Shown: piece after piece, positions 55,067-64,000 of the stretch
Position numbering within the stretch: position 1 is the first letter of the stretch
Layout of the letters: each line of letters begins with the position of its first letter
NCBI GenBank assembly: GCA_016722525.1
Contig: JADKJB010000032.1
Coordinates: forward strand, 124,001-188,000
From: Bacteroidota bacterium
Lineage (GTDB): Bacteria; Bacteroidota; Bacteroidia; AKYH767-A; OLB10
Direction of reading: 5' to 3'
DNA length: 64,000 nucleotides
Made by a program: the position numbers and the translations under genes
The notes under the pieces: generated by a model
What the model was told of the DNA's origin: nothing
The model's database searches: none
Seen by the model: only the letters and a program-made list of their open reading frames with translations

Positions 55067-56869
55067 ATGTGTGGAATAGCTGGTATTATAAATCTTTCCG
55101 GTGAAACTGTAAATAGGGTGGACATTGAAAAAATGACTTCTTTGGTTCAACATCGTGGCCCTGATGGATCCGGAATTTATTGCGAAAATAATATAGCTTT
55201 AGGCCACCGACGCTTATCGATTATCGATTTGAGTGAAGCTGGTGCTCAACCCATGAAATACAATTCTAAATACGTAATTGTTTTTAATGGAGAAATTTAT
55301 AATTATATTGAGATTCGAACAGAATTGCAAAAGAAAGGTTATGTTTTCAATACATCAAGTGACACAGAAGTTATTCTTGCTGCCTATGATTTTTGGAAGT
55401 ATGATTGTGTAAAACAGTTTAACGGAATGTGGTCATTTTGTATTTATGACCGTACATTGAATACACTCTTCTGTAGCCGTGATCGTTTTGGAGTTAAACC
55501 CTTTTACTATTCATTGGATGCTGCTACTTTTGTTTTTGGCTCTGAAATACGGCAATTGTTAGGAATTGGATTGCCTGCCTTTGCTAACAGAAATGTTTTG
55601 GCCAATTACCTGGTTCTTGGTTTAGAAGAATATAATGAAGAAACTTTTTTTCAAAACATTGTGAGGCTACCTCCGGCACATAACCTGATTTGTAATTTGA
55701 GTGATGGATCAGTTCAAATAGAGAAGTATTACACCATTCAAACAAATCCGGCAATTGCAGCTCTTTCATTAGAGGATTCAACTGATTTATTCCTGAACGA
55801 ACTCATTCGGTCGGTAAATTACCGGCTTCGTAGCGATGTAAAAGTTGGAACATGTCTCAGTGGTGGATTGGACAGTTCTATGATAGCGGCATTGGCTTCT
55901 TTAAGCTATAGCGAAAATGCCAGGAAGCAATTCACTGCCATAACAGCCAGCTCTATTGACAAATTGAATGATGAGACTGATTATGCCAAGATGGTTGTTG
56001 AGAAAAGTAAATTGGATTGGATTACAACAACCCCTTTACAATCTGATTTTTTAAGTTCCATTGACGAAGTGGTAAGAACCCAGGAAGAACCATTCGGAAG
56101 CCCTTCGGTTTTTATGCAGTATTTTGTAATGAAAAAAGCTCATGATGCAGGATGCCCTGTTTTACTAGATGGACAAGGTGGTGACGAAACATTATTAGGT
56201 TATCAGCGCTATTACCCATCTTATATAATGTCATTGAAAGGAATTCAAAAATGGACCGGCTTACTTCAAAGTGCTAAAAATTCAGGATTGTCATCTTTGC
56301 AATTGTTAAAAAATTATTTTTATTTTACAAATTCCACAGTAAGAATCAAGCGTCAGGAAAACCGAAGTAGCTTTATGAACAATGAGTTTGTTCAACGGAT
56401 CGATCATAATCTTGTTAAATCAATGGCTGATTCCTATAGAAATATCAAGGAAATGCAATTATTGGAAATAACTACTACGCAATTGCCTCATCTGCTTCGT
56501 TACGAGGATAAAAATTCTATGCATTTTTCAATTGAGACAAGACTTCCTTTTTTGGACTACAAAATGGTGGAGCTTTCTATTTCATTAAATGATAATTTTA
56601 AGATTAAAGACGGGTATTCGAAATACATTTTGAGGAATGCCTCTAAGGATAAATTACCCGATGCTATCGCTTGGCGGAAAAATAAAATTGGATTTGAAGC
56701 ACCCACTTCCATTTGGATGAAGGAGCACCAGTTTATGTATGATGCAATCTATAAATCGAAAATTTTAAGTAGTATTATTAAGCAACAACCGATTCGTTCT
56801 CTAGACACTGTTTTGCTTTGGCGGTTATTTAATGTAGCCAAATGGGAGGAGGTTTTTAATGTCAGTTAA
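55067..56869 (+). CDS. asnB: Asparagine synthase (glutamine-hydrolysing)
   Basis: AsnB has an N-terminal class II glutamine amidotransferase domain: Cys1 follows the initiator Met in MCGIAGIIN, and VQHRGPDGSGIY, NGEIYNYIEI and SDTEVILAAYDFW are present. The synthetase domain has the PP-loop CLSGGLDSSMIAAL and the DGQGGDETLLGYQRYYPS segment. It is 600 residues and complete. I start it at ATG 55067, because catalysis needs Cys next to Met; the ORF extends 21 codons further upstream. AsnB-like proteins inside surface-polysaccharide clusters often amidate sugars or lipid-linked units, so asparagine synthesis may not be its role here. It overlaps the next glycosyltransferase by 11 bases. Confidence 0.92.
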   Translation: MCGIAGIINLSGETVNRVDIEKMTSLVQHRGPDGSGIYCENNIALGHRRLSIIDLSEAGAQPMKYNSKYVIVFNGEIYNYIEIRTELQKKGYVFNTSSDTEVILAAYDFWKYDCVKQFNGMWSFCIYDRTLNTLFCSRDRFGVKPFYYSLDAATFVFGSEIRQLLGIGLPAFANRNVLANYLVLGLEEYNEETFFQNIVRLPPAHNLICNLSDGSVQIEKYYTIQTNPAIAALSLEDSTDLFLNELIRSVNYRLRSDVKVGTCLSGGLDSSMIAALASLSYSENARKQFTAITASSIDKLNDETDYAKMVVEKSKLDWITTTPLQSDFLSSIDEVVRTQEEPFGSPSVFMQYFVMKKAHDAGCPVLLDGQGGDETLLGYQRYYPSYIMSLKGIQKWTGLLQSAKNSGLSSLQLLKNYFYFTNSTVRIKRQENRSSFMNNEFVQRIDHNLVKSMADSYRNIKEMQLLEITTTQLPHLLRYEDKNSMHFSIETRLPFLDYKMVELSISLNDNFKIKDGYSKYILRNASKDKLPDAIAWRKNKIGFEAPTSIWMKEHQFMYDAIYKSKILSSIIKQQPIRSLDTVLLWRLFNVAKWEEVFNVS

Positions 56870-57965
56870 AGTTTGTCATTTTACATCTATTCATTCATCC
56901 GGGGATACCCGCATTTTTGTAAAGGAATGCTCTTCACTGGTAAAAGCAGGTTATGAAGTATACCTGATAGCTGTTAATGCCAAAGAGGAAGTGGTAAACG
57001 GTGTTCATGTTATTAATGTTGATGCTGCTGTTAAAGGTCGTTTGCATAGAATGTGGGTGACAGGCAAGCTTGTCTACGAAAAAGCACTTTCAATAGATGC
57101 GCATATATATCATTTTCATGATCCGGAACTAATACCATTTGCATTAAGACTGATTAAAAAAGGGAAAAAAGTAATCTATGATGTTCATGAAGATATTCCA
57201 AGGCAGATTCTGGCTAAATATTATATCCCAAAACCTTTCCGTAAATTAATAAGTCTGATCACTGAAGCTGTTGAAGATTGGGTTGCCGGCAAATTTTCCT
57301 GGATTATAACAGCCACTCCATTTATAAGAGATCGTTTTTTGAAATTTACTCCCAGAGTTACTGAAGTTTGTAATTTTCCGCTTATTAGTGAATGGAACGG
57401 AGCTTTAGCTTACCATGACAAGCCCTTGCACCTTTGCTATATAGGTTCTATTACTACGGCTCGTGGTATTGTCGAAATGGTTAAAGCCATGGACGGTTTA
57501 CCTTACCAACTCCACTTGTGCGGTAGTTTTTCACCTCCTGCTTTACGGGAAGAAGTGATTATTTTACCAGGATGGAAACAAGTAGTTGAGCATGGTTACT
57601 CATCGAGAGCGCATGTAATGACCGTTCTTAATAATTCAAGAGCCGGACTGGTGACACTGCATCCAATAATAAACTACGTAGATGCCTACCCGGTGAAAAT
57701 GTTTGAATATATGATTGCTGGTATACCTGTAATCTCATCTGACATACCTTTGTGGAAAGGAATCGTTGATGCTACTAACTGCGGTGTTTGTGTCAATCCC
57801 CTCCATCCGCCAGCTATCAGAAATGCCATCATCGAAATAATGGAAAATGAAAAGTTATCGCAGCAAATGGGTCTTAATGGACGTAATGCCGTTTCCGAGA
57901 AATACAATTGGCAAATTGAAGAAACTAAACTACTAAGTATTTATTCTGAATTATCAGCCCAATGA
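56859..57965 (+). CDS. Glycosyltransferase family 4 (GT-B fold)
   Basis: This 368-residue protein starts VCHFTSIHSSGDTRIFVKEC, a typical GT4 beginning. Helix patterns with KVIYDVHEDIPRQILAKYY and a C-terminal donor-binding block follow: FEYMIAGIPVISSDIPLWKG, then GVCVNPLHPPAIRNAIIEIM. The start ATG at 56859 overlaps the 3' end of asnB by 11 bases; the stop overlaps the following GT2 start by ATGA. That tight packing supports a single transcript. Donor sugar unknown. The gene is intact. Confidence 0.9.
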   Translation: MSVKVCHFTSIHSSGDTRIFVKECSSLVKAGYEVYLIAVNAKEEVVNGVHVINVDAAVKGRLHRMWVTGKLVYEKALSIDAHIYHFHDPELIPFALRLIKKGKKVIYDVHEDIPRQILAKYYIPKPFRKLISLITEAVEDWVAGKFSWIITATPFIRDRFLKFTPRVTEVCNFPLISEWNGALAYHDKPLHLCYIGSITTARGIVEMVKAMDGLPYQLHLCGSFSPPALREEVIILPGWKQVVEHGYSSRAHVMTVLNNSRAGLVTLHPIINYVDAYPVKMFEYMIAGIPVISSDIPLWKGIVDATNCGVCVNPLHPPAIRNAIIEIMENEKLSQQMGLNGRNAVSEKYNWQIEETKLLSIYSELSAQ

Positions 57966-58920
57966 TAACTGTAATTTGTCCGGTTTTTAATGAAGAAAAT
58001 TACATTTCCAAAGTAATTGATTTTTTTATTAGTGCGCTGCCTAACGAAAAGGAGTTACTTATAGTGGATGGGGTTCAACAGATAATACAAAATGTAGTGG
58101 TAATAGTTATATAGCTAAATATTCGAATATAAGGCTACTGGAAAATCCGAATAAGTATGTTCCTTTTGCTCTGAATCTTGCAATTCAATCGTCAAAAGGA
58201 GATCCAATTGTAAGGTTAGATGCCCATACCACCTATGAACAAGACTACTTTACTACAATTGTGGATACATTTAAAAGAACCGGAGCTGATATAGTAGGAG
58301 GTCCTATGCGTGCTGTAGGAATAGCTCCCTTTCAAGAAGCAGTAGCAATTGCAACATCATCTTCATTTGGCGTTGGAGATAGTTCGTTTCATAATGAGTC
58401 AAAGGAAGGTTATGTGGATTCCGTTTATCTTGGAGCCTGGAAAAGGAATTTGTTTGACGAGGTGGGTTATTTTGATACTGATATGATCCGTAATCAAGAT
58501 GATGAATTTCATTACCGGGCAAACAGTAAAGGAAAGAAAATTTACCTTAATCCGGCAATTAAATCCTGGTACAGTCCAAGAAGTACCTTTAGTTCCTTAT
58601 TCAAGCAGTATTTTCAATATGGATTGTTCAAACCTCTGGTGATTAAAAAAGTGAATTCAGGATTAAAAATCAGGCATCTCATCCCCACAGCATTTGTTTT
58701 ATATTTATTTCTTTTATTGTTATCTTTAAATTATCTTATTTCATTAATACCATTAGTGCTTTATCTTTTATTAGCTTGCTATTTTGCATTGAAAAATAAT
58801 GTCAAACCGGCTGTAGTTACTCGAATGTTAGGTGTTTATCCTACATTACATATTTCCTATGGGACTGGTTTTATAATAGGTATACTAAAATTATGGACGG
58901 GGGAAAAGCCAAAAATTTAG
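57962..58920 (+). CDS. Glycosyltransferase family 2 (frameshifted)
   Basis: The gene starts ATG 57962 with TVICPVFNEENYISKVIDFF, the GT-A N-terminus. The frame stops early. Adding one G to the G4 run at 58070-58073 turns DGVQQIIQNVVV into DGGSTDNTKCSGNSYIAKYS, the expected donor-binding stretch, and continues into LLENPNKYVPFALNLAIQSS and IVRLDAHTTYEQDYF (DAD-like). The rest includes a C-terminal pair of membrane helices (FVLYLFLLLLSLNYLISL). Total about 319 residues. Inverting or retaining mechanism and sugar are unknown. The end overlaps the O-antigen ligase gene by 28 bases. Confidence 0.88.
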
Positions 58921-60158
58921 ATTCTATTCAGGTTGCAATTAAGTTGTGGCGAGGATATTCCTTGATGCTTACTGCGCTGCTTATTCCTTTTTATCCTAAG
59001 TTTCTGACACTCTTGATTGTTATTTGTTTTTTTCTATGGTTATTTGAAAAGAAGGAGGAATCGGTTAAAGAAAATCTTTTAAACAACAAACCCCTTCTTT
59101 TTTTAATTTCTTTTTATCTGTTGCATATTGTAGGTCTGCTGTGGACTTCCAACTTTAAGTATGCCGGACTTGATTTGCAAATCAAACTCCCATTATTATT
59201 ATTTCCATTAATTTTTTCAACAAAAATTTCAATTGAAAATATAAGTGCAAAATTAGTAAGACTTTTTAATTTCAGTTTGTTAATAGCAGTACTTTTTTGC
59301 TTGTTGCGATCATCCTGGTGCTACTATGAAAATGGAATAAATTTATTTTTCTATAAGGATTTTTCATTTTTTGTTCATCCCGGATATTTTTCTATGTTTT
59401 TATGTTTTGGTTCAGCCTCGTTGTTGTACAATAGGTTAAGGGAACAGGATTCTTCGATGCTGCAAAAGAGCAGCGTTATGGATTGGGTTATGTTGGTAAT
59501 GTTCTCTTTTGCAATACTATTATTGGCTTCCAAAGCCGGTGTTTTTGTTCAACTATTTTTATTGAGTTTTGGATTGATTCAAGTTATCAGGAAATTTGTG
59601 ACTGAAAACCTAAAAAGTATTTTAGGTTTGTTGTTAATTTTATTGTGCACAATATATTTCGGATTGTTTTCTTCATTAACATCAGGTAGAATGAATGAAT
59701 TAAAAACTGCTGTTGCAACAGAATCCTCCCATCAGGTTCACAGTTCAGGGATGCGATTGCAGGCTTGGCAAAGTGCAATGGAGCTTATTGCTGAAAACCC
59801 AATTTTGGGCTCGGGTACCGGAGATGTTAAAGATAAACTCATAGCTGTTTACCAGATAAAAGGATTTAATGAAATATTTGTTCTTAAGTTAAATGCACAC
59901 AACCAATTCTTGCAATCGTTTGCCGGTTTAGGAATTTTTGCTTTTCTTCTATTGACTCTTACTTTTGGCTTAGCCTTTTCTAATAGTATTAAGGCCGGTA
60001 ATTTACTTTTATCTGCTTTTATTGTTATTGTAGTTTTAAATATGATGGTAGAAGCAGTTCTGGAAGTAACAGCAGGATCTGTATTTATTTCTTTTGTTTT
60101 TTCATTGCTCGTAACTGATAATAAATCCGTAATAGATAATCAAGATGGAGAATCTTAA
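58893..60158 (+). CDS. O-antigen ligase / polymerase-family membrane protein
   Basis: This 421-residue polytopic membrane protein has about 10-12 hydrophobic helices and a large hydrophilic loop (RMNELKTAVATESSHQVHSS, then GMRLQAWQSAMELIAENPIL). A conserved loop region, GSGTGDVKDKLI with LNAHNQFLQSFAGLGIF, matches the O-antigen ligase (WaaL/Wzy) family signature. It would either polymerise the repeat unit or ligate it to its carrier; the two roles cannot be separated from sequence. It overlaps both neighbours, by 28 bases upstream and 14 bases downstream, consistent with one operon. The gene is intact. Confidence 0.85.
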   Translation: MDGGKAKNLDSIQVAIKLWRGYSLMLTALLIPFYPKFLTLLIVICFFLWLFEKKEESVKENLLNNKPLLFLISFYLLHIVGLLWTSNFKYAGLDLQIKLPLLLFPLIFSTKISIENISAKLVRLFNFSLLIAVLFCLLRSSWCYYENGINLFFYKDFSFFVHPGYFSMFLCFGSASLLYNRLREQDSSMLQKSSVMDWVMLVMFSFAILLLASKAGVFVQLFLLSFGLIQVIRKFVTENLKSILGLLLILLCTIYFGLFSSLTSGRMNELKTAVATESSHQVHSSGMRLQAWQSAMELIAENPILGSGTGDVKDKLIAVYQIKGFNEIFVLKLNAHNQFLQSFAGLGIFAFLLLTLTFGLAFSNSIKAGNLLLSAFIVIVVLNMMVEAVLEVTAGSVFISFVFSLLVTDNKSVIDNQDGES

Positions 60159-61665
60159 AAAGTATTACATTTTACATCCGTTGAGATCGGCGTTGTTTTT
60201 GGGATTATTGCTTCGTTTGATTGCAGTTGTTTTTTCCAAAGGATTTGGAATGCATGACGATCATTTTTTGGTTATTGAAGTGGCTCAATCATGGGCTGAC
60301 GGTACCGATTATAATAATTGGTTGCCAGGAAGCGGAACAACACAACCTTCAGGACATAGTTTTTTTTATTGCGGATTGCACTACATATTGTTTAGCTTTT
60401 TACAAACACTTGGCATTTTTAATCCGGAATTAAAAATGCTAATAGTGCGTTTAATTCACGCTTTACTTTCGTTATTTACTATTTGGTTTGGTTTTAAAAT
60501 TACTGCTCGACTTTCAAATGTCCAGGCAGCAGGTAAGGCAGCAATGCTATTAGCTGTTTTATGGTTCATGCCTTTTTTAAGTGTACGGAATTTGGTTGAA
60601 GTCGTTTGTATCCCTTTTCTGGCTGCTTCGGTTTGGTATGCCATGGATGCCCCTAACAGAACAAATCATCTCAAATGGTTCTTAGTAGCGGGATTACTTG
60701 GTGGCTTAGCATTTAATATTCGATTTCAATCTTTGTTTTTCATTTCAGGTATAGGCATGTCTATTTTATTGAAGATGAAATGGAAGGAATGTTTATATTT
60801 TGGCGGAGGTGTTTTGTTTTCATTCGGACTCATTCAAGGTGTTGTTGATTTCCTGATATGGGGAAAACCATTTGTTGAATTTGTAGCCTACATTCAATAT
60901 AATATTGATAACGCTTACAATTATATTACGAATCCCTGGTACAATTATCTACTCTTAATTTTCGGAATTTTAATTCCACCAATCAGTATTTTCCTATTTG
61001 TTTTTATGTTCAAGAATTTCAGAAAGCAAACTGTTGTTGTACTTCCAATTCTAATTTTCCTGATTTTTCATAGCTATTTTCCTAATAAGCAAGAGCGTTT
61101 TATTATTCCAATTGTACCTTTTATTGTAATGGTGGGAATGGCAGGTATGCATTCTTTTTTTGAAAATCGTCCACTCAATTCTTCCTTAAGGAAATTTCTT
61201 TACGGGAGTTGGATCTTTTTTTGGGTGCTTAATTTTACATTATTGCCTTTCATTACTACCATGTATTCTAAAAAGGCAAGAGTGGAATCAATGATTTACT
61301 TATCAAAATATAAGGAAAATATCAATTATTTACTCTTAGAAGACACCAACCATGGTACACCAAAGATGCCTCCTGAATTTTATCTTGGAAAATGGGTGGG
61401 TTGTTATGAGTTAAGCAAGGATCAGTCTTTAGATACTTTAAAGTCGAAATTACTAAGGTATGGGAAACAGAACCATCCTGATTTTGTTCTGTTTTTTGAA
61501 GATAAAAATCTTGTAAAGAGAGTTGCAACAGTGAAATCGATTTTTCCTGGTTTAAAATTTGAAACAACTATAAGTCCCGGTTTTATAGACGATATTTTGT
61601 TTCGCTTGAATCCTAAAAATGCGAATCAGGTCATTTATATCTTTCGGGTGAATGAAAATTCTTAA
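60145..61665 (+). CDS. GT-C-type membrane glycosyltransferase (mannosyltransferase-like)
   Basis: This 506-residue polytopic protein has a HDDHFLVIEVAQSWADGTDY segment after the first helix, the acidic pair typical of GT-C enzymes that use lipid-linked sugar donors. About 10 further helices and a C-terminal soluble domain (KPxx-type, LEDTNHGTPKMPPEFYLG) follow. The pattern is closest to the PIG-M/GT22-like or GT39/ArnT-like transferases, but the exact family is unsure. Acceptor and donor are unknown; a role in adding a polysaccharide or lipid side sugar is an inference from the cluster. It overlaps the next gene by 14 bases. Intact. Confidence 0.77.
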   Translation: MENLKKYYILHPLRSALFLGLLLRLIAVVFSKGFGMHDDHFLVIEVAQSWADGTDYNNWLPGSGTTQPSGHSFFYCGLHYILFSFLQTLGIFNPELKMLIVRLIHALLSLFTIWFGFKITARLSNVQAAGKAAMLLAVLWFMPFLSVRNLVEVVCIPFLAASVWYAMDAPNRTNHLKWFLVAGLLGGLAFNIRFQSLFFISGIGMSILLKMKWKECLYFGGGVLFSFGLIQGVVDFLIWGKPFVEFVAYIQYNIDNAYNYITNPWYNYLLLIFGILIPPISIFLFVFMFKNFRKQTVVVLPILIFLIFHSYFPNKQERFIIPIVPFIVMVGMAGMHSFFENRPLNSSLRKFLYGSWIFFWVLNFTLLPFITTMYSKKARVESMIYLSKYKENINYLLLEDTNHGTPKMPPEFYLGKWVGCYELSKDQSLDTLKSKLLRYGKQNHPDFVLFFEDKNLVKRVATVKSIFPGLKFETTISPGFIDDILFRLNPKNANQVIYIFRVNENS

Positions 61666-62917
61666 TTTTGAAGAAAATAACTGTTTTATGATTCCATTTG
61701 CTCCACCCAGAATAGATCAGGAAATTATTGATGCTGTTGTTGCTACATTGAAATCGGGGTGGATTACAACCGGACCGAAAACAAAATTATTTGAACAAAA
61801 ACTCACCGCCTATTGTGGTAATAAAGCTACGTTATGCGTTAATTCAGCTACCTCAGGCCTTGAAATAATACTTAGGTGGTTTGGTGTCGGAGAAGGCGAT
61901 GAAGTGATTATTCCGGCTTATACCTATTCAGCCACTGCAAATGTTGTAGTTCATTGTGGAGCTAAACCGGTTTTGGTAGATATAGGAGATGATTTCAACA
62001 TGAATGCTTTAAATATCAAAAAGGCGATTACTACCAAAACTAAAGTAATTATGCCAGTTGATTTTGGAGGATTCCCTTGCGATTACGATCTCATAAATGG
62101 AATCGTGACTGAAACTTCAGTCAAGAAGTTGTTTCAACCAAATTCAACTAATCAGCAATTGTTAGGCAGGATACTGATTTTGTCGGATGCCGCTCATTCG
62201 ATTGGAGCAACTTACAAAGGTCGAAAAACCGGTGCGCTGGCAGATATTTCAGTGTTTTCTTTCCATGCTGTCAAAAATCTCACTACGGCAGAAGGTGGAG
62301 CAATCGCGCTTAATTTACCTGAGCCTTTTGATAATATTGAAGTGTATAAATATCTTTGTATATATACACTTCATGGTCAGAATAAAGATGCACTTGCTAA
62401 AATGCAGAAAGGTAACTGGAAGTATGACATTATTGAGGCCGGTTATAAATGCAACATGACTGATCTATCAGCAGCAATAGGTTTGGTGGAACTTGCCAGG
62501 TATGATAGTGACATGATTCTTAAACGCAAATATATCTGCGAAAGCTATAGCGAATTTTTTAGTTCACAAAAATGGGCAATTGTCCCTCAGTTAAAGACTG
62601 ATACTGCTGAATCATCCTATCACTTATATGCACTAAGAATTAAAAATTGTACTGAAACGCAACGTGATGCTATAATACAAAAAATATTTGATCAAAATGT
62701 TTCAGTTAATGTGCATTTTATCCCATTGCCATTGCTGACATTTTATAAGAATTGCGGATTTAATATTTCTGATTATCCCAAAACTTATGAAATGTTTTCT
62801 CAGGAAATTTCTTTACCTGTATTTTATGATTTGACCAATGAACAATTAGCTAAAGTTTGTGAAGCAGTGACATTAGCTGTTGAAGAAGTTTTGAGCATCT
62901 CTGAAAAGGAAATTTAA
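61652..62917 (+). CDS. DegT/DnrJ/EryC1/StrS-family PLP aminotransferase
   Basis: This 421-residue protein belongs to the sugar aminotransferase (AHBA synthase-like) family. It has LKSGWITTGPKTKLFEQKLT at the N-terminus, IIPAYTYSATANVVVHCGAK, DAAHSIGATYKGRKTG and the PLP-lysine block FSFHAVKNLTTAEGGAIALN (K). It would aminate a keto-sugar nucleotide, probably to build an amino sugar for the polymer. The start at ATG 61652 overlaps the previous gene by 14 bases; ATG 61688 (MIPFAPPRID) is the alternative. A UDP-sugar dehydratase partner is not in the window. Intact. Confidence 0.9.
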   Translation: MKILNFEENNCFMIPFAPPRIDQEIIDAVVATLKSGWITTGPKTKLFEQKLTAYCGNKATLCVNSATSGLEIILRWFGVGEGDEVIIPAYTYSATANVVVHCGAKPVLVDIGDDFNMNALNIKKAITTKTKVIMPVDFGGFPCDYDLINGIVTETSVKKLFQPNSTNQQLLGRILILSDAAHSIGATYKGRKTGALADISVFSFHAVKNLTTAEGGAIALNLPEPFDNIEVYKYLCIYTLHGQNKDALAKMQKGNWKYDIIEAGYKCNMTDLSAAIGLVELARYDSDMILKRKYICESYSEFFSSQKWAIVPQLKTDTAESSYHLYALRIKNCTETQRDAIIQKIFDQNVSVNVHFIPLPLLTFYKNCGFNISDYPKTYEMFSQEISLPVFYDLTNEQLAKVCEAVTLAVEEVLSISEKEI

Positions 62918-62920
62918 CAA

Positions 62921-63516
62921 ATGGGAAAGCGGCTGTTTGATTTGGTACTTTCATTTTTTGTTTTGATTGTATTAGCTCCTTTATTTATTGTTATTGCATT
63001 TTCAATTTTGTTTTCAAGTAAAGGTCCTGTTTTTTATTTGCAAAATCGAGTGGGTTTAGATGGAGCTGATTTTAAAATATTTAAATTCAGGACGATGCAT
63101 GTAGGTGCAGATAGTTTTGGATTGTTGACTTTGGTGGACGCGATAGCAGAATTACTTCAACCGGTTTTTTTCTTGGAAAAGATAACATGGATGAATTGCC
63201 TCAGCTGTTGAATGTTTTTATTGGCAATATGAGTTTTGTAGGACCCAGACCTGAGGTCAGGAAATACGTGGCTATGTATAACTTGGATCAAAAAAAGGTG
63301 TTAACGGTTAAGCCGGGAATCACTGATTACGCATCCATTGAATATGCTAACGAAAATGAAATTTTAGGCAATGCTGCAGATCCGGAAAAAGAATACATTA
63401 CTGTAATTATGCCGGCAAAATTGAAGTTAAATCTAAAATATATTGATGAAAAAAGTTTTGTTACTGATTTAAAAATTTTAACCGCTACTCTGGTGAAGAT
63501 AGCGACTTCGGGTTAA
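62921..63516 (+). CDS. Sugar phosphate transferase, PglC/short WcaJ type (frameshifted)
   Basis: This monotopic phosphoglycosyl transferase has an N-terminal re-entrant helix (RLFDLVLSFFVLIVLAPLFI), then GPVFYLQNRVGLDGADFKIF and KFRTMHVGADS. The frame runs off at 63130 because one T is missing in ACTTTGG; with it the chain reads FGLLTFGGRDSRITSTGFFL and then MDELPQLLNVFIGNMSFVG, with PRPEVRKYVAMY. About 198 residues, the size of short initiating transferases. It would add the first sugar-phosphate to undecaprenyl phosphate. The C-terminus converges with the next gene by 32 bases. Confidence 0.87.
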
Positions 63517-64000
63517 GGCAATTCAGTAATTCATTAATTTCTTCCACTTTATCCGGTTGACCCAATTTTTGCCAGGAAAAAGCAAGATTTCTGATTAATC
63601 TTTTAAGCATATCGATATTGGAACAGGGCTCATAAAAAATTCTGTTATATTCCATATCTACCTTTTTCAGAAATTCATCAATATCCGCTTTCCCAAAAAT
63701 ATTTCCCTTACTGAAAGCATTAATATAGAAGAGTATTCCTGCTTCCGGATAGGTATATTCGATAGGGCTATTGCCTCGAATATCCTGGTAGGCCAACACA
63801 AAATGTTCAGGCAAGTTAACTCCAAAAATAGGAATATCCAGTTGCTGTGCTATGATGGAATAAATTATGGATAAGAGCAACGGATTTCCTTTTTTTGATT
63901 CAAGAACCGTGTTGATAAAAGAATTTTGTGGTGCATGAAAGTTTGCAGTGTTACCGGCAAATCCATGAGTTTCAAAAAGTACTTTATTGAAAACTATAAC
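63485..64000 (-). CDS. SirB1-like transglutaminase-fold protein (5' end outside window)
   Basis: The open frame runs from the stop at 63485 to the right edge. The visible 172 residues read NTVLESKKGNPLLLSIIYS, then LDIPIFGVNLPEHFVLAYQD, the GNPxxLSxxY and GxxLPxHF signatures of the SirB1/transglutaminase-like family. A helical C-terminal tail with LKRLIRNLAFSWQKLGQPDK (tetratricopeptide-like) follows. The family is usually not a true transglutaminase and its role is unclear. The N-terminus lies outside. The 3' ends of this gene and the sugar transferase overlap. Confidence 0.78.
   Translation of the reverse strand, partial: VIVFNKVLFETHGFAGNTANFHAPQNSFINTVLESKKGNPLLLSIIYSIIAQQLDIPIFGVNLPEHFVLAYQDIRGNSPIEYTYPEAGILFYINAFSKGNIFGKADIDEFLKKVDMEYNRIFYEPCSNIDMLKRLIRNLAFSWQKLGQPDKVEEINELLNCLNPKSLSSPE

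Noticed and set aside
52591..63516. Treating the polysaccharide cluster as a novel biosynthetic system
   Set aside because: All nine genes belong to known families (flippase, GT4/GT2/GT-C, AsnB, ligase, aminotransferase, phosphoglycosyl transferase). The gene set is typical of O-antigen or capsule loci; only its product is unknown.

Overview
The window is a chromosomal segment of a low-GC member of the Bacteroidota (Sphingobacteriales/Chitinophagales-like; the exact family cannot be fixed by eye). The main support is a complete rRNA operon with a Bacteroidota-type 16S, promoters of the -33 TTTG / -7 TAnnTTTG class, two secreted proteins with type IX secretion (T9SS) C-terminal sorting domains, a GWxTD-domain lipoprotein, and several phylum-typical outer-membrane beta-barrels. 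No phage, plasmid, insertion sequence or CRISPR array was found.

Layout. 1-9861: rmuC (partial), a GWxTD lipoprotein and rlmB on the plus strand, then a minus-strand block with a YtcJ-like amidohydrolase, a short-chain dehydrogenase, an APC amino-acid permease and two tandem paralogous membrane proteins. 9972-15098: purL, a beta-barrel gene, mtgA, an opposing beta-barrel gene and a second SDR. 15179-20798: rRNA operon 16S - tRNA-Ile(GAT) - tRNA-Ala(TGC) - 23S - 5S, with tandem promoters, boxA-like sites, long processing stems, a tRNA-like remnant and a terminator. 20832-29280: an accessory, surface-protein region with a putative porin, two T9SS cargo proteins, a lipoprotein, two tandem-repeat arrays and a triple palindromic element. 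29286-40530: a Bacteroidota-specific protein commonly mislabelled asparagine synthetase B, then dnaB and accA (minus), ispE, a sulfotransferase, a WG-repeat protein, a GlcD-type FAD oxidase and a large outer-membrane protein. 40732-50652: a 3-hydroxyacyl-CoA dehydrogenase, a WcaJ-type initiating sugar transferase coupled to a lipoprotein, a Gfo/Idh/MocA oxidoreductase, pcm, a beta-barrel protein, a TlpA-like thioredoxin protein, an M23 peptidase, a coiled-coil gene and zapA. 50698-52541: a candidate 6S RNA and rny. 52591-63516: a nine-gene polysaccharide/O-antigen operon (flippase, two GT4 and one GT2 glycosyltransferases, asparagine synthase, O-antigen ligase/polymerase, a GT-C-type transferase, a DegT-type aminotransferase and a phosphoglycosyl transferase). 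The last gene, partial and on the minus strand, is a SirB1-like transglutaminase-fold protein.

About half of the roughly 46 protein genes carry one or more single-base frameshifts. These include essential genes (dnaB, purL, ispE), go in both directions (extra and missing bases) and mostly fall in homopolymers. I read them as sequencing/assembly errors, and I give reconstructed gene spans instead of the broken ORFs. I did not find a convincing undescribed multi-gene system. The most distinctive items are the related 7-bp and 14-bp tandem arrays, the ACCTGACAGGT palindrome cluster, the 180-bp internal repeats of one T9SS protein, the tRNA remnant in the rRNA spacer, the tandem membrane-protein pair and the 6S RNA candidate.
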